From Alphaproteobacteria bacterium (lineage in GTDB: Bacteria; Pseudomonadota; Alphaproteobacteria; Micropepsales; Micropepsaceae), in contig SHWE01000023.1 in the NCBI GenBank assembly GCA_009693985.1, positions 1-32,198 of the forward strand: DNA of 32,198 bases, written 5' to 3'. This document shows positions 1 through 7,283 of the stretch, in pieces; position 1 is the stretch's first letter; each line of letters begins with the position of its first letter. Made by a program: the position numbers and the translations under genes. Under the pieces are notes generated by a model. That model was not told the origin of the DNA. It saw only the letters and a program-made list of their open reading frames with translations, and made no database searches.

Positions 1-1234
1 CGATGGTTTGCAGGAACGCATCGGTCACGCGCACCGTGTTGTTCGAGTTCTGCCCCGACACCGTCACATAGGCCTCCGAATCCCAATCCGTGTCGTAGGT
101 GCGGAAATCGATGCGGTCATAGCCCTGCTTGGCGAAGGCGATGACGCGCTCGATGTAATTGTCGGAGACGAAGACCTTGCGGGCGGCCTTGATCTCGCGC
201 TTGAGCGCCGGATTGAGGTTGGGATCGAAGCAATCGTCGCCCGAGCCCTCGCAATTGCGGCACGCCTTGATGATGGCGTTGAGATGCCGCTCGGCGAGCT
301 TGGAGCCCGTCACCATGGCGGCGACCTTCTGCTCCTCGATCACCTTCCAATTGATGAAATCCTCGATGTCGGGATGATCGGCATCGACGATCACCATCTT
401 GGCGGCGCGCCTTGTGGTGCCGCCCGATTTGATGGCGCCCGCCGCCCGGTCGCCGATCTTCAGGAAGCTCATCAGGCCCGACGATTTGCCGCCGCCCGAG
501 AGCGATTCATTCTCGCCGCGCAGATGCGAAAAATTGGTGCCGGTGCCCGAGCCATATTTGAACAGGCGCGCTTCGCGCGTCCACAAATCCATGATGCCGC
601 CTTCATTGACCAGATCGTCGGCGACGCTCTGGATGAAGCAGGCATGAGGCTGCGGGTGTTCATAGGCGGAAGCCGACTTCACCAGCTCGCCGAGCAGGAA
701 ATCGACGTAGTAATGGCCTTGGCTGGGGCCATCGATGCCATAGGCCCAGTGAAGGCCGGTGTTGAACCATTGCGGGCTGTTAGGCGCCGCCTTCTGCGAG
801 GCCAGCATGTGGCACATCTCGTCATAGAAGGCGCGCGCGTCGGTTTCGCCGTCGAAATAGCCGCCCTTCCAGCCCCAATAGGCCCAGGTGCCGGCCAGGC
901 GGTGGAACACCTGCTTGGCGCTAACCTCGCCGACTTTCCGTTCCTTCTCGGGCAGAGAGGCAAGCGCGTCGGTGTCCGGCACTTGGCGCCACAGGAAGGA
1001 GGGGACGTCGTTCTCTTCGACCGCTTTCAGCTTCACCGGCACGCCGGCGCGGCGGAAATATTTCTGCGCCATCACGTCGGAGGCGACCTGGCTCCAAGCG
1101 ACCGGGATTTCGATGCCTTCATGGCGGAACACCACCGAGCCGTCCGGATTGCGGATCTCGCTCGTCACGCTGTGGAAGTTGAGGCCCTCATAGGGCGACT
1201 TGCCTTCGGTGGTGAAAAAACGCCGGATACGCAT
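1..1234 (-). CDS. nrdJ: B12-dependent ribonucleoside-diphosphate reductase, N-terminal part (partial)
   Basis: Class II (adenosylcobalamin-dependent) ribonucleotide reductase, which makes deoxyribonucleotides in the cytoplasm without needing oxygen. The 411 codons visible are about one third of the roughly 1200-residue family length; the rest lies beyond position 1. Visible marks are NSPQWFNTG at residues 152-160, the PHACF segment with conserved redox Cys199, and the KYGSGTGTNFS and SGGTTRRAAKM loops further on. The ATG at 1232-1234 is preceded by a strong AAGGGGGA ribosome binding site. It is transcribed away from the NDUFA12 gene; its leader (1235-1627) holds a NrdR-like box. The family is recognised with high confidence from these motifs; the C-terminal Cys tail cannot be checked here. 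Confidence 0.96.
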   Translation of the reverse strand, partial: MRIRRFFTTEGKSPYEGLNFHSVTSEIRNPDGSVVFRHEGIEIPVAWSQVASDVMAQKYFRRAGVPVKLKAVEENDVPSFLWRQVPDTDALASLPEKERKVGEVSAKQVFHRLAGTWAYWGWKGGYFDGETDARAFYDEMCHMLASQKAAPNSPQWFNTGLHWAYGIDGPSQGHYYVDFLLGELVKSASAYEHPQPHACFIQSVADDLVNEGGIMDLWTREARLFKYGSGTGTNFSHLRGENESLSGGGKSSGLMSFLKIGDRAAGAIKSGGTTRRAAKMVIVDADHPDIEDFINWKVIEEQKVAAMVTGSKLAERHLNAIIKACRNCEGSGDDCFDPNLNPALKREIKAARKVFVSDNYIERVIAFAKQGYDRIDFRTYDTDWDSEAYVTVSGQNSNNTVRVTDAFLQTI

Positions 1235-1439
1235 CGCAAATCCCCCTTAAAGCCCGAGTTCCAAACCGCCCCTCAAAGGCAAAGCGGTGCCGCCTCCAAA
1301 AGCACGGTGAACCGTGCTGCCGGTGTAAAGGCGTTGCCTTGCTTCTGATCCCCCCGCTGCGTGAACCGCCGCGAAGGAAGGGAAGGCTAAAACCGACTTA
1401 GGCTGATTGCAATAGGAATTGTATTAAGCCGTCGCCGAG

Positions 1440-1455
1440 CCCCTACATTTAGGGG
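1440..1455. promoter_or_regulatory. NrdR box candidate upstream of nrdJ
   Basis: The sequence CCCCTACATTTAGGGG is a perfect 6-bp inverted repeat (CCCCTA / TAGGGG) with a 4-nt centre. It matches the conserved core of the NrdR repressor box (C-W-A-n-A-T-n-T-W-G). NrdR controls ribonucleotide reductase genes in many bacteria, and the site is about 205 bp upstream of the nrdJ start codon. A weaker dyad, CAAT-AGGA-ATTG (1410-1421), lies exactly 32 bp away centre to centre, the spacing typical of paired NrdR boxes, although its core fits poorly. Confidence 0.6.
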
Positions 1456-1506
1456 GGATAACAATATCCATTAAATTCAAGCCGGTACCGCGAGACGCTT
1501 AGACTC

Positions 1507-1527
1507 TGTGGAAAAGCCTGTGGGAAA
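1507..1527. promoter_or_regulatory. Pair of DnaA-box-like repeats
   Basis: TGTGGAAAA (1507-1515) and TGTGGGAAA (1519-1527) are tandem copies 12 bp apart. Each resembles the complement of the DnaA box TTATCCACA with one or two mismatches. DnaA acts at ribonucleotide reductase promoters in some bacteria, so the position near nrdJ is suggestive, but the boxes are degenerate. Confidence 0.3.
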
Positions 1528-1741
1528 AATTCGCAGCGCGCGATGGGCGGCGCCGGTTCGTCCGACATGGCGCGAGGCCCGCTCCTGCAAAGCTCTCGCC
1601 TCGCGAATGTAGAAAAATCCGCGTTTTATGATCAGCGTGATTGCGGGCGTCGTCGAATCATTCGAGTCGTCTGCGCGCTTGGAGCTCCCGCTACGTTCCG
1701 CCTATAGTCCCGCCGCTTTTGACGAAGGAATCGGTGCGTTC

Positions 1742-2116
1742 ATGTTGGGAAAGTTTTTCGTGTGGTGGCAGGACGCGACGCCCGGCACGCTGCTGACCAC
1801 CTGGTTTTCCGGGACAGCGGTTGGCAAGGACAATTTCGGTAACCGCTATTACCAATCCAAGGACGGCAAGCGCCGCTGGGTGCTCTATGCCGGCACCGTC
1901 GAAGCCTCCCGCGTGCCTGCCGAATGGCATGGCTGGTTGCACCATACGTTCGTCAATCCCCCGACCCAGGAGCCGTTCAAGACCAAGTCCTGGGAGCTCG
2001 AGCATGAGCCGAACCTCACCGGCACGCCGGGCGCCTACCGTCCCGAAGGCAGCCTCTGGAAAGAGGGCAAACGGCCGCCCGCCACCGGCGATTACGAGGC
2101 CTGGCGCCCGAGCTGA
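1742..2116 (+). CDS. NADH:ubiquinone oxidoreductase subunit NDUFA12 family (B17.2-like)
   Basis: A 124-residue protein of the NDUFA12/B17.2 family, an accessory subunit on the peripheral arm of respiratory complex I found in mitochondria and alphaproteobacteria. The family pattern is clear: the N-terminal FFVWWQDATPGTLLTTWFSG, then GKDNFGNRYYQ, RRWVLYAG, VPAEWHGWLHHT, and the closing GDYEAWRPS. I start at the ATG at 1742 because homologues begin with a short Met-Leu-Gly-Lys-like segment; GAAGGA lies 12 nt upstream. Reading from 1628 would add 38 residues without family character. It precedes mlaD in the same direction. The last eight codons are repeated after the stop (see 2144-2167). Confidence 0.92.
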   Translation: MLGKFFVWWQDATPGTLLTTWFSGTAVGKDNFGNRYYQSKDGKRRWVLYAGTVEASRVPAEWHGWLHHTFVNPPTQEPFKTKSWELEHEPNLTGTPGAYRPEGSLWKEGKRPPATGDYEAWRPS

Positions 2117-2143
2117 CCACCGTTGAACCATTATATCGTGGTC

Positions 2144-2167
2144 ATTACGAAGCCTGGCGCCCGAGCT
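2144..2167 (+). repeat. Duplicated 3' end of the NDUFA12 gene
   Basis: These 24 bases repeat 2091-2114, the last codons of the NDUFA12 gene, with one mismatch (A for G). The copy still reads H-Y-E-A-W-R-P-S followed by a TAG stop. It is offset by 53 bp, so it is out of frame with the gene. This looks like a small segmental duplication of the gene end that left a non-functional remnant. Confidence 0.8.
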
Positions 2168-2253
2168 AGAATTTGGGCTGATTTCGACAAGCCGGCCGCG
2201 AGGCCCTAATTTGGCCGCGAAACGATTCGACTAAAGCGGCACGGGAGCAGCCC

Positions 2254-2754
2254 ATGCAGAATTCCATCGTCGAAACCCTGATCGGCGCCGTGGTGATCGC
2301 GGTCGCCGCTTTGTTCCTGATGTTCGCCTATACCAGCACCGGCTCGGGTCCGGTGCGGGGCTATGACGTGGTCGCCGAATTCAACCGCGCCGACGGCGTG
2401 AACACCGGCACCGATGTGCGGATGTCGGGCATCAAGGTCGGCGCCGTATCGGGTATGCGGCTCGATCCGCAGACCTACAGCGCGGTCCTGACCCTGGCGC
2501 TCGAGAATAGCATCAAGATCCCCGACGATTCCTCCGCCCGCATCACCTCGGAAGGGCTCCTCGGCAGCCAGTACGTTTCCATCGAGCCCGGCGGGTCGCA
2601 GGATTTCCTGGTGGCCGGCGGCAGGATCGAAAATACCCAAGGCGCCGTCGATCTGATGGGCTTGATCGGCAAGGTCATGTTCAGCGCCGGCGCCACTCCG
2701 GCCGCGGGCGGCGCGGCCGTTGCCGCACCGAGCGGAGCACCGGCGGGCCCGTGA
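2254..2754 (+). CDS. mlaD: MlaD-type phospholipid-binding MCE domain protein
   Basis: A 166-residue inner-membrane-anchored periplasmic protein, the substrate-binding component of the Mla system that moves phospholipids between the two membranes and keeps the outer membrane asymmetric. It has an N-terminal membrane helix (about residues 7-27) and one MCE domain (about 38-116) with VVAEFNRADGVNTGTDVRMSG, the hallmark GIKVGAV, and SSARITSEGLLGSQYVSIEPGG. The Ala/Gly/Pro-rich tail is low complexity. GGGAG precedes the ATG. The TGA stop overlaps the GTG start of the next gene, so the two are translationally coupled. No MlaE, MlaF or MlaC gene is in the window, so the partner transporter must be encoded elsewhere. 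Confidence 0.93.
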   Translation: MQNSIVETLIGAVVIAVAALFLMFAYTSTGSGPVRGYDVVAEFNRADGVNTGTDVRMSGIKVGAVSGMRLDPQTYSAVLTLALENSIKIPDDSSARITSEGLLGSQYVSIEPGGSQDFLVAGGRIENTQGAVDLMGLIGKVMFSAGATPAAGGAAVAAPSGAPAGP

Positions 2755-3302
2755 CCCACCGCATCGTCATTTCTGTTGTAATGGCCATGTTGCTGGCGGA
2801 AACGGCGATGGCCGCGCCAGCGCCCGCGCCCGTTCCGCGCGTGCCGGCGCGCGCAGCCACGCTCGCCGATGCGACGCCGGACAAGGACGGCATCCGCCGC
2901 ATGACGATCCTGCGTGGCCTCGACAAGATCACCGGGCGCGCCATCGATATCGAAGCGCCCGCCGGCATACCGGTGCGCTTCGGCTCGCTCACCATCACGT
3001 CGCGTTATTGCTACACGGTCCCGCCCGAACAGCCGCCGGAGACGAATGCCTTCCTGCAAATCGATGACGGCAAGCCCGGCGAGAAGCCGGTCATGATGTT
3101 CTCGGGCTGGATGTTCGCATCCACCCCGGCGCTCAATGCGCTGGAACATCCGATCTATGACGTCTGGGTGATTACCTGCAAAACCGACCAGCCCGCTTCG
3201 GCGCCGCCGCCTCTTCCCATCGCGCCGCCCGCCGAGCCGCCTGCCGCAGCGCCTGCGGAAGCGCTTCCGGAACCCGCATTGCCGGGCCTTCCCAGGCAAT
3301 AG
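2751..3302 (+). CDS. DUF2155 domain-containing periplasmic protein
   Basis: A 183-residue exported protein with an N-terminal signal peptide ending around AMAAP (residue 22) and a DUF2155 core (about residues 40-148): LRGLDKITGRAIDIEAPAG, then FGSLTITSRYCYTVPPEQPPE, then FSGWMFASTPALNALEHPIYDVWVITC, with two Cys that could pair in the periplasm. Its function is unknown; the gene is typically found next to mlaD and aat in alphaproteobacteria, as here. The GTG start overlaps the mlaD stop by 4 bases. The Pro/Ala-rich C-terminal tail (about residues 148-183) is antisense to the aat 3' end, and the two genes overlap over 3155-3302. Confidence 0.9.
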   Translation: MTHRIVISVVMAMLLAETAMAAPAPAPVPRVPARAATLADATPDKDGIRRMTILRGLDKITGRAIDIEAPAGIPVRFGSLTITSRYCYTVPPEQPPETNAFLQIDDGKPGEKPVMMFSGWMFASTPALNALEHPIYDVWVITCKTDQPASAPPPLPIAPPAEPPAAAPAEALPEPALPGLPRQ

Positions 3303-3889
3303 AAGTCCCCCTCATGTTCGAGCGCCTGCGCTAAGAGGCCCTGGAAGCGTTCTTCGGTGACGTTGATCGCGCCGAACTGTTCGAGATGCGGATTGGGGAA
3401 TTGCGCATCCAAGAGCACATAGCCGCCGGCCTTCAGGCGCGCGGCGAGATGCACCAACGCGACTTTGCTGGCATCGGTGGCTCTGGAGAATTTGCTCTCG
3501 GCGAAGAAGGCTCCGCCCAGCGACAGCCCGTATAGCCCGCCGACGAGATTGTCCGCCTGCCAGATCTCGACGCTGTGCGCGTGCCCCCGCACATACATGA
3601 TCTCGAACACGTCGATGATGGCTTCGTTGATCCAGGTATCGCGGCGATCGGGGCGGCTTTCCGCGCAGCCCCGGATCACCTGATCGAAAGCCGTATCGAT
3701 GCGCACCTGGAAGCGGTCGCTTTTCACGGCGCGCGCGAGCCGGCGGGGGACGTGGAATTTCTCAAGCGGAATGATGCCGCGCTCATGCGGCCGTACCCAC
3801 AGCACGTCCTTGGAATTGCGGCTTTCCGCCATGGGGAAAATGCCCAGACGGTAGGCGAGCAGCAATTCTTCGGGGTTTATTGCGCTCAA
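3155..3889 (-). CDS. aat: Leucyl/phenylalanyl-tRNA--protein transferase
   Basis: Aat transfers Leu or Phe from charged tRNA to proteins starting with Lys or Arg, marking them for ClpS/ClpAP degradation (bacterial N-end rule). The family signature is complete: LLLAYRLGIFPMAE near the N-terminus, LWVRPHERGIIPL, DTWINEAI, HAHSVEIWQ, LVGGLYGLSLGGAFFAESKFSR and DASKVALVHLAARL. I place the start at the TTG at 3887-3889, whose last two bases form the stop of the upstream DoxX gene; this gives SAINPEELLLAYRLG, the usual N-terminus. The predicted product is 244 residues. The last 45 or so residues (Gly/Ala/Ser-rich) are antisense to the DUF2155 gene and look unlike normal Aat tails. Confidence 0.93.
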   Translation of the reverse strand: MSAINPEELLLAYRLGIFPMAESRNSKDVLWVRPHERGIIPLEKFHVPRRLARAVKSDRFQVRIDTAFDQVIRGCAESRPDRRDTWINEAIIDVFEIMYVRGHAHSVEIWQADNLVGGLYGLSLGGAFFAESKFSRATDASKVALVHLAARLKAGGYVLLDAQFPNPHLEQFGAINVTEERFQGLLAQALEHEGDFYCLGRPGNAGSGSASAGAAAGGSAGGAMGRGGGAEAGWSVLQVITQTS

Positions 3890-4272
3890 CGGCGCTTCAT
3901 CATCGCATCCAGGCTCAACGGCCCGGGGCCGACAGCAGCGATGTAAAGAAACGCGAAGCAATAGAGCACCATCACTTCGCCCCCATTCGCCATCGGATAG
4001 ATGCTGCGCGGCGCGTGGATCCACCAATAGCCGACCGCCATCTCGCCCGAGATGAGGAACGCGAGGATGCGCGTATAGAGGCCGACCCCGATCAGGGCGC
4101 CGCCGAGGGTTTCGAGAATGCCGGTGAAATAGAGCAGCGGCAGCGACAGACCAGGCCGTGGAGTCGGGAAGTCGAACAATTTCTGCGTGCCGTGCTCGAT
4201 GAAGGTGATGCCGAATGCGATCCGCATCAGGCTCAGCAATTGCGGCGAAAAACGTTGCAGCGTCGTGAACAT
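3886..4272 (-). CDS. DoxX family membrane protein
   Basis: A 128-residue DoxX-family integral membrane protein with four predicted helices. Family marks are LLSLMRIAFGITFIEHGTQKLFDFP near the N-terminus, FTGILETLGGALIGVGLYTRILAFLI in the middle, and GEVMVLYCFAFLYIAAVGPGPLSLD near the end. Family members have been linked to respiration or redox stress, but the reaction here cannot be read from sequence. AGGAGG four bases before the ATG at 4270-4272 fixes the start; a longer frame from 4296 would leave this site internal. The stop codon overlaps the TTG start of aat, which implies coupled translation. Confidence 0.9.
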   Translation of the reverse strand: MFTTLQRFSPQLLSLMRIAFGITFIEHGTQKLFDFPTPRPGLSLPLLYFTGILETLGGALIGVGLYTRILAFLISGEMAVGYWWIHAPRSIYPMANGGEVMVLYCFAFLYIAAVGPGPLSLDAMMKRR

Positions 4273-4449
4273 GGCCCCTCCTGATTTTGGGGCCATGATA
4301 CAGCGATCGGCGAAAGGGGGCTATTCGGCGGCGGCGACCACGCGCGGCGGCGGCATGACAGCGCCCATCCGCGTGTCCGGCATGGGCGGGCGCTGCGGAG
4401 CGTGGGGAACGGGTTGCGCCGCGACCGGCGCTTGGACTTTGCGCGGCCC

Positions 4450-4857
4450 CTAATCGGCCGGGACCAGCGGATCCTTCGAGGGGCGGCAGTCACCTTCGTA
4501 GAAGGCGCCCGTCTCGATCGAAAGCGTCTGGTAGAGAATGGAGCCTTCGACATGGCAGGTGGCGCAGAGCAGCAATTTGCGGGCGCGGATGTCGCCCTTG
4601 ACGTGCCCGCGGACGGTGGCGTCCGCCGCCAGCACGTCGCCCTGGATGACCGCTTTCTCGCCGATGACGAGGATGCCGGCGCCGATATCGCCGTCGACGC
4701 GGCCATCGACCTGCAATTCGCCCGGCGTGTAGAGCGTCCCTTTGATCGTCAGATTGGAGCTGATGATCGAAGGCATGGCGGGCGCTTGGGCGACGCTACG
4801 CTTCGGATCGCTGACGACCGGCGCGGCCGGGGCTTTTTCTTTCGGTGACGAGAACAT
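4450..4857 (-). CDS. Bactofilin (polymer-forming cytoskeletal protein)
   Basis: A 135-residue bactofilin, a protein that polymerises without nucleotide into filaments that position cell-envelope enzymes. The core is a right-handed beta helix (about residues 28-120) built from repeats such as SSNLTIKGTLYTPGELQVDGRVDGDI, IGEKAVIQGDV, ATVRGHVKGDIRA and CHVEGSILYQTLSIETGAFYEG. The N-terminus is a short disordered Pro/Ala segment, as is common. The frame stops at TAG (4450-4452) after LVPAD, but then stays open for 42 further codons of Pro/Ala-rich residues to a second TAG at 4321-4323, so the C-terminal tail may have been cut by a nonsense change. A perfect hairpin encloses the ribosome binding site. 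Confidence 0.92.
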   Translation of the reverse strand: MFSSPKEKAPAAPVVSDPKRSVAQAPAMPSIISSNLTIKGTLYTPGELQVDGRVDGDIGAGILVIGEKAVIQGDVLAADATVRGHVKGDIRARKLLLCATCHVEGSILYQTLSIETGAFYEGDCRPSKDPLVPAD

Positions 4858-4859
4858 CG

Positions 4860-4876
4860 ATTCTACTCCGTAGAAT
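4860..4876 (-). promoter_or_regulatory. Hairpin around the bactofilin ribosome binding site
   Basis: On the minus strand the leader reads ATTCTAC-GGA-GTAGAAT, a perfect 7-bp inverted repeat with a 3-nt loop, ending two bases before the ATG at 4855-4857. The only Shine-Dalgarno-like sequence, GGAG, sits 8 nt before the ATG and lies in the loop and first stem base. Folding would restrict ribosome access, so the site could be a translational switch; as DNA it could equally be an operator. Confidence 0.5.
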
Positions 4877-4913
4877 TTACCGTCTTGCCGCCCATGTGCG
4901 CGGGAAAGGCCTA

Positions 4914-4970
4914 AATCGTCAACGTCTTCAAGGCAATGTAGTTAATCGGGCGAGCCAAAGCTTGACGATT
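4914..4970. repeat. Long-loop inverted repeat between accC and the bactofilin gene
   Basis: AATCGTCAA (4914-4922) and TTGACGATT (4962-4970) are perfect 9-bp complements separated by 39 nt. The right arm lies just downstream of the accC stop at 4980, so the pair may form a structure in the accC 3' region or mark a protein binding region ahead of the bactofilin gene. There is no T-run typical of an intrinsic terminator. Confidence 0.4.
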
Positions 4971-4979
4971 GGGCGCGGC

Positions 4980-6332
4980 TTAACGCCCCGTCATGCGGTA
5001 GGCGAGGAAGCGCTCCAGCCAATGGATGTCGTATTCGCCGTCCAGGATATCGGGCTGTTTGATCATCTCCTGGAACAGCGGGATCGTGGTGTCGATGCCG
5101 CCGACCACCAGCTCGTCGAGCGCGCGGCGCAGGCGCATCAGGCATTCGTTGCGGTTCTTGCCGTGGACGATCAGCTTGCCGATCAGGCTGTCGTAATAGG
5201 GCGGGATGCGGTAACCGGCATAGGCGGCCGAATCCATCCGCACGCCGAGCCCGCCGGGCGCGTGGAAATCGCTGATGCGTCCAGGCGAGGGCTGGAAGGT
5301 GAAGGCATTCTCCGCATTGATGCGGCATTCGATGGCATGGCCGGCGATGACGATGTCGTCCTGCTCGAAGTCGAGGGCAGAGCCGTCGGCGATGCGGATC
5401 TGCTCGCGGACGAGATCGAGGCCGGTGACGAGTTCGGTGACCGGATGCTCGACCTGGAGCCGCGTGTTCATTTCAATGAAGTAGAATTTGCCATTGTCGT
5501 ACAAAAATTCGACCGTGCCGACACCAAGATAGCCGAGCTTCTTCAGCGCGTCGGTGACGACTTTGCCGATCTCGTTGCGGGCGGGGACATTGAGGGCGGG
5601 CGAGGGCGCTTCCTCCCACACTTTTTGATGGCGCCGTTGCAGCGAGCAATCGCGTTCGCCCAGATGCAGCACCTTGCCGTGCGAATCCGCGATGACCTGG
5701 ATTTCGATGTGACGCGGCTTTTCGAGATATTTCTCCAGATAGACCGCATCGTCGCCGAAAGCGGCCTTGGCTTCGGAGCGCGCCGCCGAAAGCGCCAGCG
5801 GCAATTCCGCGGCCGAATGGGCGAGCTTCATGCCGCGTCCGCCGCCGCCGGCCGCCGCTTTCACCAGCACCGGATAGCCGATCTCGTTGGCGAATTTGAT
5901 CGCCACCGCGTCGGATTCGATGGCGCCGTCGGAACCCGGCACGGTCGGGATGCCGAGCTCCTTGACCGCCTTCTTGGCCGCGATCTTGTCGCCCATCAGG
6001 CGGATGTGCTCGGGCTGCGGCCCGATAAAGGTAATGCCGTGCGCCTTCACGATGTCGGCGAAATGCGCGTTCTCGGACAGGAAGCCGTAGCCCGGATGGA
6101 TGGCGTCGGCGCCGGTGATCTCGCAGGCTGAAATGATCGCCGGGATATTGAGATAGGATTGCGCCGCGGGCGGCGGGCCGATGCAGACGCTCTCATCGGC
6201 GAGGCGCACATGCATCGCCTCCGCGTCGGCGGTCGAATGGACCGCGACCGTCGCGATGCCCATTTCCTTCGCCGCGCGGTTGATGCGCAGAGCGATCTCG
6301 CCGCGGTTCGCAATAAGGATTTTTTCGAACAT
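4980..6332 (-). CDS. accC: Acetyl-CoA carboxylase, biotin carboxylase subunit
   Basis: A 450-residue biotin carboxylase that uses ATP and bicarbonate to carboxylate the biotin on AccB, the first half-reaction of fatty-acid synthesis. Full family length. Visible motifs are the N-terminal ILIANRGEIALRI (5-17), IHPGYGFLSEN (79-88), the ATP-grasp glycine loop GGGGRGMK (162-169), LGERDCSLQRRHQK, and the catalytic FIEMNTRLQVEHPVTE region. It lies four bases after accB in an aroQ-accB-accC operon, the usual alphaproteobacterial arrangement. A bactofilin gene follows after about 120 bp with its own leader. Confidence 0.98.
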   Translation of the reverse strand: MFEKILIANRGEIALRINRAAKEMGIATVAVHSTADAEAMHVRLADESVCIGPPPAAQSYLNIPAIISACEITGADAIHPGYGFLSENAHFADIVKAHGITFIGPQPEHIRLMGDKIAAKKAVKELGIPTVPGSDGAIESDAVAIKFANEIGYPVLVKAAAGGGGRGMKLAHSAAELPLALSAARSEAKAAFGDDAVYLEKYLEKPRHIEIQVIADSHGKVLHLGERDCSLQRRHQKVWEEAPSPALNVPARNEIGKVVTDALKKLGYLGVGTVEFLYDNGKFYFIEMNTRLQVEHPVTELVTGLDLVREQIRIADGSALDFEQDDIVIAGHAIECRINAENAFTFQPSPGRISDFHAPGGLGVRMDSAAYAGYRIPPYYDSLIGKLIVHGKNRNECLMRLRRALDELVVGGIDTTIPLFQEMIKQPDILDGEYDIHWLERFLAYRMTGR

Positions 6333-6336
6333 CGTC

Positions 6337-6846
6337 CTATTCGATCAGCATCAGCGGCTCGCCGAATTCGACCGGCTGACCGTCGCGGACATAGATCTCG
6401 CCGATACGGCCCTTGGACGTGGCCGCGACCGCGTTCATCGTCTTCATCGCTTCGATGATGCAGACGGGGCCGTCGGTGACGGCATCGCCGACTTTGACGA
6501 AGGGCGCGGCGCCCGGCTGCGGGCTTAGGTAAACCGTGCCGACCATCGGCGATGTCAGCAGCGTTCCCTTCTTGCGCACCGGCTCCGGCGAGGGCGCGGC
6601 AATCGGCGCGGCGGCGGCTTGCTGCGGTGCGGCGGCATAGTTTTGCGGCGCCATCGCAACGCCCGCATGTTTGGCAACGCGCACGCGTTTGCCGTTTTCT
6701 TCGATTTCGATTTCGGTCAGGCCGGTTTCTTCCAGCAGTGACGCAAGCGCACGCACCACATCGTCATTGACGGTGGGACCTTCGCCACCGCCCTTGATCG
6801 CCTGCGCCACGCGGCCGGCCATGCCCTTGTACTTTTCGTTCGTCAT
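6337..6846 (-). CDS. accB: Acetyl-CoA carboxylase biotin carboxyl carrier protein
   Basis: A 169-residue biotin carrier subunit of acetyl-CoA carboxylase. It has the N-terminal [24 protein letters not shown] segment, an Ala/Pro-rich flexible linker (about residues 61-92) and a C-terminal biotinyl domain (about 94-169). The biotin attachment site is EAMKTMN with Lys135; Thr follows the Lys where many family members have Met, a common variant in this class. The first 26 residues are an extension ahead of the usual family start. The ATG overlaps the aroQ stop by four bases (ATGA), so translation is coupled. Confidence 0.97.
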   Translation of the reverse strand: MTNEKYKGMAGRVAQAIKGGGEGPTVNDDVVRALASLLEETGLTEIEIEENGKRVRVAKHAGVAMAPQNYAAAPQQAAAAPIAAPSPEPVRKKGTLLTSPMVGTVYLSPQPGAAPFVKVGDAVTDGPVCIIEAMKTMNAVAATSKGRIGEIYVRDGQPVEFGEPLMLIE

Positions 6847-7283
6847 TTCTTGACCAGCTCCGCCATGGCGTCGACCGCCAACACATATCCGATCGGCCCC
6901 AGTCCCACGATGACGCCCTTGGCGACGAGCGTCACATAATCGCGGTGGCGAAAGTGCTCGCGCTGATGCGGATTGGACAGATGCACCGCGATGATCGGTT
7001 TATCCAGCGCCTTGAAAGCATCGTAGATCGCCAGCGACGTATGCGAATAGGCGGCCGGGTTGATGATGACGCCCGACGCCTTGGTGCGCGCCTCCTGAAT
7101 CCAATCGACGATCTCACCCTCATGGTTGGATTGGCGGAACACGATCTTCAGCCCGTGGGTCTTGGCCCGCGCCTTCACCTGTTTCTCGATATCGGCCAGC
7201 GTCGCGCGGCCGTAGATTTCCGGCTCGCGCGTGCCCAGGAGATTGAGGTTCGGGCCGTTGAGAACATATACGGGGTGGGTCAT
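6843..7283 (-). CDS. aroQ: Type II 3-dehydroquinate dehydratase
   Basis: A 146-residue type II dehydroquinase that converts 3-dehydroquinate to 3-dehydroshikimate in the shikimate pathway. All family motifs are present: [18 protein letters not shown] with catalytic Tyr24, [13 protein letters not shown] (50-62), [12 protein letters not shown] (74-85) and [13 protein letters not shown] with His101. It is the first gene of the aroQ-accB-accC operon and is transcribed away from the thiSG fusion gene across a 117-bp gap. Confidence 0.97.
   Translation of the reverse strand: MTHPVYVLNGPNLNLLGTREPEIYGRATLADIEKQVKARAKTHGLKIVFRQSNHEGEIVDWIQEARTKASGVIINPAAYSHTSLAIYDAFKALDKPIIAVHLSNPHQREHFRHRDYVTLVAKGVIVGLGPIGYVLAVDAMAELVKK

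Larger units (their letters stand above)
1235..1741. other. Divergent intergenic region between nrdJ and the NDUFA12 gene
   Basis: About 500 bases with no convincing gene. An open frame upstream of 1742 exists but has no family resemblance and is taken as untranslated. The region holds the NrdR-like box (1440-1455), two DnaA-box-like repeats (1507-1527) and an inverted repeat CGCGAGGC / GCCTCGCG (1571-1578 and 1598-1605, 19-nt loop) that could end or attenuate transcription. I did not find a confident -35/-10 pair for either gene. Confidence 0.7.

Noticed and set aside
8-1348. 446-codon open frame on the plus strand at the window start
   Set aside because: Antisense to nrdJ, which has clear family motifs; the frame has a His/Arg/Ala-rich composition and no recognisable domain.
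1628-1741. 38-residue N-terminal extension of the NDUFA12 protein
   Set aside because: The added residues have no family character; the family start is at the ATG at 1742, which has an upstream GAAGGA.
4845-6131. 428-codon open frame on the plus strand
   Set aside because: Antisense to accC; no family resemblance.
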